Shown here: positions 52,380-59,440 of the stretch, one piece after another | How the letters are laid out: every line of letters begins with the position of its first letter | Position numbering within the stretch: the stretch's first letter is position 1 | Source of the DNA: Clostridiaceae bacterium Marseille-Q4145 | Lineage (GTDB): Bacteria > Bacillota > Clostridia > Lachnospirales > Lachnospiraceae | Assembly (NCBI GenBank): GCA_018223365.1 | Contig: JAGTTP010000001.1 | Span: 2,016,410-2,080,409 of the forward strand | Reading direction: 5' to 3' | Length of the DNA stretch: 64,000 bases | Made by a program: the position numbers and the translations under genes | The notes under the pieces: model-generated | Told to the model about the DNA's origin: nothing | Seen by the model: the letters and a program-made list of their open reading frames with translations, nothing else | Databases searched by the model: none

Positions 52380-52619
52380 ATGGAGATTTTAAGATATATC
52401 CTCATGGGGATGTTCGTGTTAGTATGTATCGTAGCTACCGTATTGGTACTGCTTCAGGAGGGCAGATCTCAGGGACTTGGCGCCATCGCTGGTGCAGCAG
52501 AGAGTTACTGGGGTAAGAATAAAGGACGTTCCATGGAAGGAAATCTGGAGAAATGGACCAAGATTCTGATGGTTGTATTCTTTGTTCTGGCAGTTATCCT
52601 GAATCTGAGTATTTTCTAA
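52380..52619 (+). CDS. secG: Preprotein translocase subunit SecG
   Basis: 79 residues from ATG 52380, seven bases after AGGAGG (GTG 52374 also in frame). Two membrane helices flank the conserved loop LLQEGRSQGLGAIAGAAESYWGKNKGRSMEG. SecG aids protein export through SecYEG. It opens the secG-rnr-smpB group common in Firmicutes. Confidence 0.93.
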   Translation: MEILRYILMGMFVLVCIVATVLVLLQEGRSQGLGAIAGAAESYWGKNKGRSMEGNLEKWTKILMVVFFVLAVILNLSIF

Positions 52620-52639
52620 TATTGAAATGAGAACATGAT

Positions 52640-52670
52640 AAGCACTCCGGCGGACAGGAGTGCTTATTTT
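52640..52670 (+). terminator. Hairpin after secG
   Basis: AAGCACTCC (52640-52648) pairs with 52657-52665, followed by ATTTTC; a weak terminator that may allow read-through to rnr. Confidence 0.65.
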
Positions 52671-52704
52671 CGTATAGGATGAGGAATCATGAAAGAGAGG
52701 TGAG

Positions 52705-54840
52705 ATGATGACAGAAGAACAGATGAAAGAGAGAAAGAAGATGCTCTGTGATCTTATGGATAATGACCTTTATGTACCCATGAAGATCAAGGAGCTGGCA
52801 ATCCTTCTTGACATTCCCAAAGAAAAGCGGTCTGATCTGCAGGAAGTGTTGGATCAGCTCATGCTGGAGGGAAAGGTGGAAGTTTCCCAGAAGGGTAAAT
52901 ACAGTAAAGGCAAAGGAAAGCTTCTGGCAGGTGTATTTACTGCTCATGCCAAGGGCTTTGGATTTGTGACTGTAGAGGGCATGGATGAGGATCTCTTTAT
53001 TGGAGAGGATAATACCCATGGGGCCATGCATCAGGACACGGTGCAGGTAATGGTGAAGCCGGGCATCAGCGGAAAGCGCCGGGAGGGCGTGGTGACAAAA
53101 ATTCTGTCCCGAGGCACAGTGAAGCTGGTGGGAATTTATCAGGAGAGCAAGAATTACGGTTTTGTGATTCCTGATAATGAACGGTTTATCCGGGATATTT
53201 TTATTCCGAAAGAAGAGTCAAAAGGTGCCATGAACGGTCATAAAGTAGTGGTGGAACTGACAGATTATGGCACGGAGCGGAAGAACCCGGAAGGAAAAGT
53301 GGTGGAGATCTTAGGCCATATCAGTGACCCGGGTACGGATGTCCTCTCTATCGTAAAAGGCTATGACCTGCCTACAGAATTCCCGGAGAAGGTGATGAAC
53401 CAGGCGGAGAAGGTGCCGGATGCCATCAGTGAGGCGGATATGGCAGGCCGGATGGACTTAAGAAACCTGCAGATGGTGACCATCGACGGTGAAGATGCCA
53501 AAGATCTGGACGATGCGGTTTCGCTGACAAGAGAAAGTGAAAATTATGTACTGGGTGTACACATTGCGGATGTAGCCAACTATGTACAGGAGAGAAGTGC
53601 TCTTGACCGGGAAGCTTTGAACCGCGGCACCAGTGTCTATCTGGTAGACCGGGTGATTCCTATGCTTCCAAGAAGATTATCCAATGGAATCTGCTCCCTG
53701 AATGCAGGAGAAGACCGTCTGGCCATGAGCTGCATCATGACAGTGGATAAAAAAGGAACGGTGATAGATCATGTGATCACGGAATCTGTCATTCATGTAG
53801 ATCAAAGGATGAGTTACACCGGCGTACAGAAGATCCTGGACGGAGATGAAGCTGCTCTGGCAGAATACGAAGTACTGATTCCCATGATTCGTGATATGAA
53901 AGAACTGGCGGATCTCCTGCGTGCAAAGAGAAAGAAGAGAGGTTCCATCGACTTTGATTTTCCAGAGACGAAGGTGATCCTGGATGAGCAGGGCAAACCG
54001 GTAGATATCCGCCCCTATGACCGGAATGCAGCAACAAAAATCATCGAGGATTTCATGCTCATTGCCAATGAGACCGTGGCAGAGGATTATTTCTGGCAGG
54101 AAGTTCCCTTCCTTTATCGAACCCATGATAATCCGGATCCGGACCGGATGCGGAAACTTGCTACCTTTATCAATAACTTTGGATACAGCATCCGTCTGAA
54201 AGATGATGAAGTCCATCCGAAGGAACTGCAGAAACTGCTGGCAAAGCTTGACGGCACACCGGAAGAAGACCTTATCAGCCGGCTGACCTTACGTTCCATG
54301 AAGAGGGCAAGATATACGACAGACTGTACCGGACATTTTGGCCTGGCAGCCAAGTATTACTGCCATTTTACTTCGCCTATCCGCCGGTATCCGGATCTTC
54401 AGATTCATCGGATCATCAAGGACTGTCTCCGGGGACGGATGAACGAGGAAAAACGGCAGCATTATGAAGCTATTCTGACAGAGGTGGCAAAGCAGTCCAG
54501 TGAGCGGGAACGGAAAGCTGATGAAGCGGAGCGGGAGACCATTAAGCTCAAGAAGGTAGAGTATATGAGCCAGCATCTGTGGGAAGTGTACGAAGGGGTT
54601 ATTTCCGGTGTCACTGCCTGGGGTATTTACGTGGAACTGCCGAATACCGTCGAAGGTCTGGTGCGCGCTGCCTCTTTACAGGGGGATTATTTTGAGTATA
54701 ATGAAAATGAGTATGCCATGGTCGGAACCCATACCGGAAAAGCTTACAAATTAGGTGAGAAAATCCGAGTGCAGGTCGTGGCAGCAGATAAAATGACCAG
54801 AACCATTGACTTTGAACTGGCAGAAGACGAAGAAGAGTGA
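52705..54840 (+). CDS. rnr: Ribonuclease R
   Basis: 711 residues. The order is an N-terminal helix-turn-helix-like region, cold-shock RNA-binding domains (GVFTAHAKGFGFVTVEG, VGIYQESKNYGFVIPDN), the RNB catalytic domain with the Asp cluster GEDAKDLDDAVSL near residue 265, and a C-terminal S1 domain (YEGVISGVTAWGIYVELPNTVEGLV). It degrades structured RNA 3' to 5' and assists SmpB/tmRNA. The tail is acidic (LAEDEEE) and lacks the basic extension found in some homologues. ATG 52708 is an equally possible start. Confidence 0.95.
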   Translation: MMTEEQMKERKKMLCDLMDNDLYVPMKIKELAILLDIPKEKRSDLQEVLDQLMLEGKVEVSQKGKYSKGKGKLLAGVFTAHAKGFGFVTVEGMDEDLFIGEDNTHGAMHQDTVQVMVKPGISGKRREGVVTKILSRGTVKLVGIYQESKNYGFVIPDNERFIRDIFIPKEESKGAMNGHKVVVELTDYGTERKNPEGKVVEILGHISDPGTDVLSIVKGYDLPTEFPEKVMNQAEKVPDAISEADMAGRMDLRNLQMVTIDGEDAKDLDDAVSLTRESENYVLGVHIADVANYVQERSALDREALNRGTSVYLVDRVIPMLPRRLSNGICSLNAGEDRLAMSCIMTVDKKGTVIDHVITESVIHVDQRMSYTGVQKILDGDEAALAEYEVLIPMIRDMKELADLLRAKRKKRGSIDFDFPETKVILDEQGKPVDIRPYDRNAATKIIEDFMLIANETVAEDYFWQEVPFLYRTHDNPDPDRMRKLATFINNFGYSIRLKDDEVHPKELQKLLAKLDGTPEEDLISRLTLRSMKRARYTTDCTGHFGLAAKYYCHFTSPIRRYPDLQIHRIIKDCLRGRMNEEKRQHYEAILTEVAKQSSERERKADEAERETIKLKKVEYMSQHLWEVYEGVISGVTAWGIYVELPNTVEGLVRAASLQGDYFEYNENEYAMVGTHTGKAYKLGEKIRVQVVAADKMTRTIDFELAEDEEE

Positions 54841-54847
54841 GGAAGGC

Positions 54848-55312
54848 ATGGCAAAGGATAGTATTAAACTTATTGCAAATAATAAGAAAGCATATCATGA
54901 CTATTTTATAGAGGAGACTTATGAGGCGGGCATTGCCCTCCATGGAACAGAGGTAAAATCTCTCCGTATGGGAAAATGCAGTATCAAGGAGTCCTTCGTT
55001 CGCATCGAGAAGGGTGAAGTCTTTATCTATGGCATGCATGTAAGCCCCTACGAGAAGGGAAATATTTTCAACCGGGATCCGCTGAGAGTGAAAAAACTTC
55101 TCCTTCACAAAGGCGAGATTAACAAGCTGGTGGGAAAGATAGCGGAGAAAGGTTTTACATTGGTTCCTTTGAAAGTGTATTTTAAGGGAAGTCTCGTGAA
55201 AGTTGAGATCGGTCTTGCCAAAGGTAAGAAACTCTATGATAAGCGTGCGGATATTGCAAAGAAAGATATGCGGCGGGAAGCGGAGAAAGAATTCAAGGTT
55301 AGAAACCTGTAA
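54848..55312 (+). CDS. smpB: SsrA-binding protein SmpB
   Basis: 154 residues from ATG 54848 (GGAAGG upstream). The sequence is typical: KLIANNKKAYHDYFIEETYEAGIALHGTEVKSLRMGKCSIKESFVRIEKGEVFIYGMHVSPYEKGN, with the basic C-terminal tail KKLYDKRADIAKKDMRREAEKEF. It binds tmRNA to rescue stalled ribosomes. The gene begins 7 bp after rnr. The tmRNA gene itself is not found downstream. Confidence 0.96.
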   Translation: MAKDSIKLIANNKKAYHDYFIEETYEAGIALHGTEVKSLRMGKCSIKESFVRIEKGEVFIYGMHVSPYEKGNIFNRDPLRVKKLLLHKGEINKLVGKIAEKGFTLVPLKVYFKGSLVKVEIGLAKGKKLYDKRADIAKKDMRREAEKEFKVRNL

Positions 55313-55319
55313 TTAGTGC

Positions 55320-55348
55320 TTTACAAATATCTTAGGGTATGGTAAAGT
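55320..55348 (+). promoter_or_regulatory. rpsO promoter
   Basis: TTTACA (55320-55325), 17 bases, TAAAGT (55343-55348). It gives a leader of about 85 nt before rpsO. Confidence 0.65.
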
Positions 55349-55365
55349 AATCGAGTATGAGTTTA

Positions 55366-55413
55366 GCCGTCATTCAGAGCCCGGACAACTCCGACCGACC
55401 CTTAATGACAGGC
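55366..55413 (+). ncRNA. Structured rpsO leader (probable S15 autoregulatory RNA)
   Basis: GCCGTCATT (55366-55374) pairs with AATGACAGGC (55404-55413, one bulged A), enclosing a CCGG/ACTCCG-type inner hairpin. Structured S15 leaders that bind the protein product are known in several bacterial groups. The match to a specific class was not tested. Confidence 0.55.
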
Positions 55414-55438
55414 GATTAATAGAACAGGAGGAAATATC

Positions 55439-55705
55439 ATGATTTCAAAGGAAAAGAAACAGGCAATTATCGCTGAGTACGGACGCTGTGAGGGAGACAC
55501 CGGTTCACCGGAGGTTCAGGTAGCTATCCTGACCGCAAGAATCCAGGAGCTCACTGAGCATCTGAAAGAGAACCAGAAGGATCATCATTCCAGAAGAGGT
55601 CTGCTGAAAATGGTTGGACAGAGACGTGGAATGCTTGCATACCTGAAAGAAAAAGATATCGAGAGATATCGTGCTCTGATCGCAAAATTAGGTCTGAGAA
55701 AATAA
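55439..55705 (+). CDS. rpsO: 30S ribosomal protein S15
   Basis: 88 residues, the standard size. The sequence is typical: EYGRCEGDTGSPEVQVAILTARIQELTEHLKENQKDHHSRRGLLKMVGQRRGMLAYLKEKDIERYRALIAKLGLRK. It binds 16S rRNA early in 30S assembly. It has its own promoter and AGGAGG, and ends in a terminator before pnp, the conserved partner gene. Confidence 0.97.
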   Translation: MISKEKKQAIIAEYGRCEGDTGSPEVQVAILTARIQELTEHLKENQKDHHSRRGLLKMVGQRRGMLAYLKEKDIERYRALIAKLGLRK

Positions 55706-55716
55706 TCAACCATCAT

Positions 55717-55745
55717 AGGGCGGAGATTTCTCCGCCCTGTTTTTG
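55717..55745 (+). terminator. rpsO terminator
   Basis: AGGGCGGAGA (55717-55726) pairs with 55729-55738, followed by GTTTTTG. Confidence 0.85.
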
Positions 55746-55768
55746 AAGATGGGTACTTGCCTGGTAGT

Positions 55769-55850
55769 GGAAGATAAGTTCCGAGACCACTGAAAAGGAC
55801 AGAAAAAATGAGACAAGGGTCTGTATTTTTCAGTAGTTTCGGTATCTTCC
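55769..55850 (+). ncRNA. Long hairpin in the pnp leader
   Basis: The arm 55769-55796 pairs with 55827-55850 over more than 20 positions (GGAAGAT, then CCGA-AC-ACTGAAAA) with a small bulge; the loop has an inner ACAGA/TCTGT helix. It ends about 40 nt before the pnp start. In E. coli a comparable leader hairpin is cut by RNase III and lets PNPase repress itself. Confidence 0.7.
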
Positions 55851-55892
55851 GCTATGAAACTTATGTAAGAAATGGAAAGGAGATACAAGAGT

Positions 55893-57983
55893 ATGTACAA
55901 AAGTTATACCATGGAGCTTGCCGGCAGAACCTTAAGAGTAGATGTGGGCCGCGTGGCAGCTCAGGCAAATGGTGCAGCATTTATGCACTACGGAGACACC
56001 GTTGTTCTCTCCACTGCAACTGCATCTGACAAACCGCGTGATGGAATTGATTTCTTCCCGCTGAGTGTTGAGTATGAAGAGAAATTATATTCTGTAGGAA
56101 AAATCCCGGGAGGATTCAATAAGAGAGAGGGAAAAGCATCTGAGAATGCCATCCTGACTTCCCGTGTTATTGACCGTCCGATGCGTCCTCTGTTCCCGAA
56201 GGATTACAGAAATGACGTTACCCTGAACAATATGGTTATGAGCGTAGATCCGACCTGCCGTCCGGAACTTGTTGCCATGCTTGGTGCTGCAATCGCAACC
56301 AGCATTTCTGACATTCCCTTTGCAGGACCTTGTGCCATGACTCAGGTGGGCATGATTGATGGAGAGTTTATCATCAACCCGACCCAGGAGCAGTGGAAGA
56401 AAGGCGACCTGAACCTGACCGTTGCTTCTACCCGTGAGAAAGTGATCATGATTGAGGCCGGAGCAAATGAGATTCCGGAAGCAAAAATGATTGAGGCTAT
56501 TTACAAAGCTCATGAAGTAAACCAGACTATCATCAAATTCATCGATGAGATCGTAGCAGAGGTTGGCAAAGAAAAACATGCTTACACCAGCTGTGCAGTT
56601 CCGGAAGAGCTGTTTGCAGCCATCAAAGAGATCATTCCGCAGGAAGAGATGGAGAAGGCTGTATTTACCGATGACAAGCAGACCCGTGAGGAAAATATCC
56701 GTGTTCTGACTGAGAAGCTGGAAGAGGCTTTTGCAGAAAATGAGGAGTGGCTTGCTGTTCTTGGTGAAGCGGTATATCAGTATGAGAAGAAGACTGTCCG
56801 CAAGATGATCCTGAAAGATCACAAACGTCCGGATGGACGTGAGATCACCCAGATTCGTCCGCTGGCAGCTGAAGTAGATATTATCCCGAGAGTACACGGT
56901 TCCGCTATGTTCACCCGTGGACAGACTCAGATCTGTGACGTATGTACACTGGCTCCGCTGTCTGAGCAGCAGAAGCTGGATGGACTGGATGAGCATGAAG
57001 TAAGCAAGAGATACATGCATCATTACAACTTCCCGAGCTACTCTGTAGGAGAGACCAAACCCTCCAGAGGACCGGGACGTCGTGAGATCGGTCATGGTGC
57101 ACTGGCTGAGAGAGCTCTGGTTCCGGTATTGCCGAGTGAGGAAGAGTTCCCTTATACGATCCGCTGTGTATCCGAGACCTTTGAGTCCAACGGTTCCACT
57201 TCCATGGCTTCTACCTGTGCATCCTGTATGTCCCTGATGGCAGCAGGTGTGCCGATCAAGAAGATGGTAGCAGGTATTTCCTGCGGTCTGGTAACTGGTG
57301 AGACTGACGATGATTTCGTACTTCTGACCGATATCCAGGGTCTGGAAGACTTCTTCGGCGACATGGACTTCAAGGTAACCGGTACGACTGACGGTATCAC
57401 GGCTATCCAGATGGATATTAAGATCCATGGACTGACCAGACCGATCGTAGAGGGTGCTATTGCAAGATGCCGTGAGGCAAGACTCTTCATCATGGATAAC
57501 TGCATGAAGCCGTGCATCGCTGAGCCGAGAAAAGAGGTAGGCGAGTACGCTCCGAAGATCATCCAGATGAGCATTGACCCGCAGAAGATCGGTGATGTAG
57601 TTGGCCAGAGAGGTAAGACCATCAACGCAATCATCGAGCAGACCGGCGTGAAGATCGATATTACTGATGACGGTTCTGTATCTATCTGCGGTACTGATAA
57701 GACAATGATGGATAAGGCTAAAGAGCTGATTAATATCATTGTAAGCGAGTTCGAAGAAGGACAGATTTACGTAGGTAAGGTTGTCAGCATCAAAGAGTTT
57801 GGTGCATTCCTTGAGTTTGCTCCGGGCAAAGAGGGCATGGTTCATATCTCCAAGATCGCAAAAGAGCGGATCAATCATGTAGAAGATGTTCTGACTCTCG
57901 GTGATGTTGTGAAGGTTGTTTGCCTTGGCAAAGACAAGATGGGACGAATCAGCTTCTCTATCAAAGATGTGAAAGAAGATTAA
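55893..57983 (+). CDS. pnp: Polyribonucleotide nucleotidyltransferase (PNPase)
   Basis: 696 residues from ATG 55893 (AAAGGAG ten bases upstream; an upstream in-frame ATG has no site). Two RNase PH domains (YSVGKIPGGFNKREGKASENAILTSRVIDRPMRPLFP in the first, GRREIGHGALAERAL in the second) are followed by KH (IGDVVGQRGKTINAIIEQTGVKIDI) and S1 (GKVVSIKEFGAFLEFAPGKEGMVHIS) domains. It degrades RNA with phosphate in mRNA decay. Its leader hairpin suggests autoregulation. Confidence 0.97.
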   Translation: MYKSYTMELAGRTLRVDVGRVAAQANGAAFMHYGDTVVLSTATASDKPRDGIDFFPLSVEYEEKLYSVGKIPGGFNKREGKASENAILTSRVIDRPMRPLFPKDYRNDVTLNNMVMSVDPTCRPELVAMLGAAIATSISDIPFAGPCAMTQVGMIDGEFIINPTQEQWKKGDLNLTVASTREKVIMIEAGANEIPEAKMIEAIYKAHEVNQTIIKFIDEIVAEVGKEKHAYTSCAVPEELFAAIKEIIPQEEMEKAVFTDDKQTREENIRVLTEKLEEAFAENEEWLAVLGEAVYQYEKKTVRKMILKDHKRPDGREITQIRPLAAEVDIIPRVHGSAMFTRGQTQICDVCTLAPLSEQQKLDGLDEHEVSKRYMHHYNFPSYSVGETKPSRGPGRREIGHGALAERALVPVLPSEEEFPYTIRCVSETFESNGSTSMASTCASCMSLMAAGVPIKKMVAGISCGLVTGETDDDFVLLTDIQGLEDFFGDMDFKVTGTTDGITAIQMDIKIHGLTRPIVEGAIARCREARLFIMDNCMKPCIAEPRKEVGEYAPKIIQMSIDPQKIGDVVGQRGKTINAIIEQTGVKIDITDDGSVSICGTDKTMMDKAKELINIIVSEFEEGQIYVGKVVSIKEFGAFLEFAPGKEGMVHISKIAKERINHVEDVLTLGDVVKVVCLGKDKMGRISFSIKDVKED

Positions 57984-58015
57984 GCAGTTATCTTCTAAAA
58001 AATAAGAAATAAAGT

Positions 58016-58055
58016 GACTCCGCAGATGAGTAACCATCTGCGGAGTCTTTTTTTT
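58016..58055 (+). terminator. pnp terminator
   Basis: GACTCCGCAGATG (58016-58028) pairs perfectly with 58035-58047, followed by eight Ts. Confidence 0.95.
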
Positions 58056-58220
58056 CGACATTTCTAAAAACTGGCAAATTTTGACATCCCGTTTGTGTTA
58101 CTCTGTTTCCACTGAAAAATGTTATCAAAAAACTGTACAGCTGGGAATACATAATGTTAAGACAACAGTTTATCCTAACATAACAGGAATGATACAAAAT
58201 CAGAAGAGAGGGACAAATAT

Positions 58221-59063
58221 ATGGATCATATCATCAGGATGACATTATTGGATACATTTAAAAGGGAGTTAATCAATGAAGAAAAGAGTGATCTGACGAT
58301 TGAAAAATATATCAGGGATGTAGGTGCATTTTTTCGCACTATGGAAGAGGGGACTGTAGTGACGAAAGAAAAGGTGATTCAGTACAAACGTAAGTTGATG
58401 GAGCGATATACACCGTCCAGTGTAAACTCCATGCTTGCATCCATCAACCGTTTCTTTAAGATGATGGAGTGGTACGACTGTACTGTCCGCAGCCTGAAGA
58501 TCCAAAGGAGTAGTTTCCGGTCAGAAAAACAGGAACTGACCATTGGAGAGTACAAAAAGCTTTTGAAAACAGCAAAAGATCATAAGGATGAGAGAATGTA
58601 TCTTTTGATCGAAACGCTGGGGGCAACCGGAATCCGGATCAGTGAGCTGCCGTTTATTACAGTGGAAGCTGTGATGCAGAGAAGGGCTACTGTGTCACTG
58701 AAAGGAAAGACGAGAATCGTCTTGCTTCCGATGGAACTGAGAAGAAAACTGCGTGCATATGCCGGTCAGAAGAATATCAGTACAGGAAGTCTTTTTGTCA
58801 CGCGGTCAGGGAGACAGATGGACCGCAGTAATGTGCTGCATGCAATGAAGAAGCTTGCTTTAGAAGCGGGCGTTGCACCTGAGAAAGTCTATCCCCATAA
58901 TTTCAGACATCTCTTTGCGTGTACGTATTATCAGAAAGAAAAAGACCTGTCCCATCTGGCGGATCTGCTGGGACATTCCAATATTAATACCACACGAATC
59001 TACACATGTATCAGTGGGGAAGCACAGGAGGTGAAGCTGAAAAATCTTGGACTGGTCATATAG
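58221..59063 (+). CDS. Tyrosine recombinase, probable DNA invertase of the adjacent switch
   Basis: 280 residues. An N-terminal SAM-like core-binding domain (residues ~8-100) and catalytic domain with the full set of residues: Arg139 (ATGIRISEL), Lys161/163, His226 and Arg229 (HNFRH), His252 (LLGHSN) and Tyr261 (TRIYTC). It is small, like phase-variation recombinases of Clostridia such as RecV of C. difficile. It lies 14 bp upstream of a 26-bp inverted repeat pair, so it probably inverts the segment 59078-59365. It could instead be a XerC/D-like or phage enzyme, but no attachment sites or other phage genes are seen. Confidence 0.9.
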   Translation: MDHIIRMTLLDTFKRELINEEKSDLTIEKYIRDVGAFFRTMEEGTVVTKEKVIQYKRKLMERYTPSSVNSMLASINRFFKMMEWYDCTVRSLKIQRSSFRSEKQELTIGEYKKLLKTAKDHKDERMYLLIETLGATGIRISELPFITVEAVMQRRATVSLKGKTRIVLLPMELRRKLRAYAGQKNISTGSLFVTRSGRQMDRSNVLHAMKKLALEAGVAPEKVYPHNFRHLFACTYYQKEKDLSHLADLLGHSNINTTRIYTCISGEAQEVKLKNLGLVI

Positions 59064-59077
59064 ACAGAAAATAAAAA

Positions 59078-59103
59078 TACCACATAATATCCATTATGCG
59101 GTA
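59078..59103 (+). repeat. Left inverted repeat of the switch
   Basis: 26 bp, itself a recombinase-type core site: arms TACCACATAA and TTATGCGGTA around the centre TATCCA. It matches the reverse complement of the right copy at 24 of 26 positions. Confidence 0.88.
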
Positions 59104-59145
59104 AAACCTTCATTGACTACATAGAAATTGCTATCATTTGATTAT

Positions 59146-59174
59146 AATATAGCACATTTTTCTGATAATTACAA
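59146..59174 (-). promoter_or_regulatory. Promoter inside the invertible segment
   Basis: On the minus strand TTGTAA (59169-59174), 17 bases, TATATT (59146-59151), with an extended -10 TG at the right position. It points toward the recombinase gene now and would produce RNA antisense to its 3' end. Confidence 0.7.
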
Positions 59175-59234
59175 TATCTATTGCTGTTAAAATTTCGACA
59201 AGAAAATGATAGTATGCACTCTTTTTAAAATTGG

Positions 59235-59294
59235 GCACACAAAGCAGACGAGTCAGCTGTTTAAAGGCTGTTCCGTCTGTTTTGTGTGCTTTTT
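59235..59294 (+). terminator. Terminator inside the invertible segment
   Basis: A 16-bp stem (59235-59250 with 59274-59289, one G-U) with a CAGC/GCTG inner helix, followed by TTTTT. Functional for rightward transcription in the current orientation only. Confidence 0.88.
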
Positions 59295-59339
59295 AGTTCG
59301 GAAAATCATGGAAATTCAGGACTTTTTTACACATCCCGA

Positions 59340-59365
59340 TACCTCATAATGGATATTATGCGGTA
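59340..59365 (-). repeat. Right inverted repeat of the switch
   Basis: 26 bp with arms TACCTCATAA and TTATGCGGTA around the centre TGGATA, which is the reverse complement of the left centre, as needed for inversion rather than deletion. Confidence 0.88.
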
Positions 59366-59440
59366 CTGGAATTCGGCTGCTATTGCAATCATGGAGGGTA
59401 CAACATACTCCAAATAAGAAAAAGGATGGGAGAATGCGGG

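Larger units (their letters stand above)
59078..59365. promoter_or_regulatory. Invertible promoter segment (phase-variation switch)
   Basis: Two 26-bp inverted repeats enclose 236 bp. Inside are a leftward promoter (59146-59174) and a rightward terminator (59235-59294), and no ORF. The gene for a large surface protein starts 76 bp to the right. In the drawn orientation the promoter faces away and a terminator blocks rightward transcription, so the surface gene would be OFF; inversion would place the promoter about 137 nt upstream of the start with the terminator behind it. The neighbouring recombinase is the likely invertase. Confidence 0.8.

Noticed and set aside
55313..55438. tmRNA gene after smpB
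   Set aside because: No tRNA-like ends or Ala-rich tag frame are visible; the region is the rpsO promoter and leader.
56085..58061. 658-codon open frame on the minus strand opposite pnp
   Set aside because: Shadow of the pnp coding sequence. The protein shows no recognisable fold and lacks a ribosome binding site.
58221..59063. Prophage integrase
   Set aside because: No other phage genes, attachment sites or adjacent tRNA are seen, whereas inverted repeats directly downstream explain its presence.
59113..59148. TTGACT and TATAAT on the plus strand in the invertible segment as a rightward promoter
   Set aside because: The spacer would be 24 bases, too long for a sigma-A promoter. The minus-strand promoter with 17 bases and extended -10 is much better.
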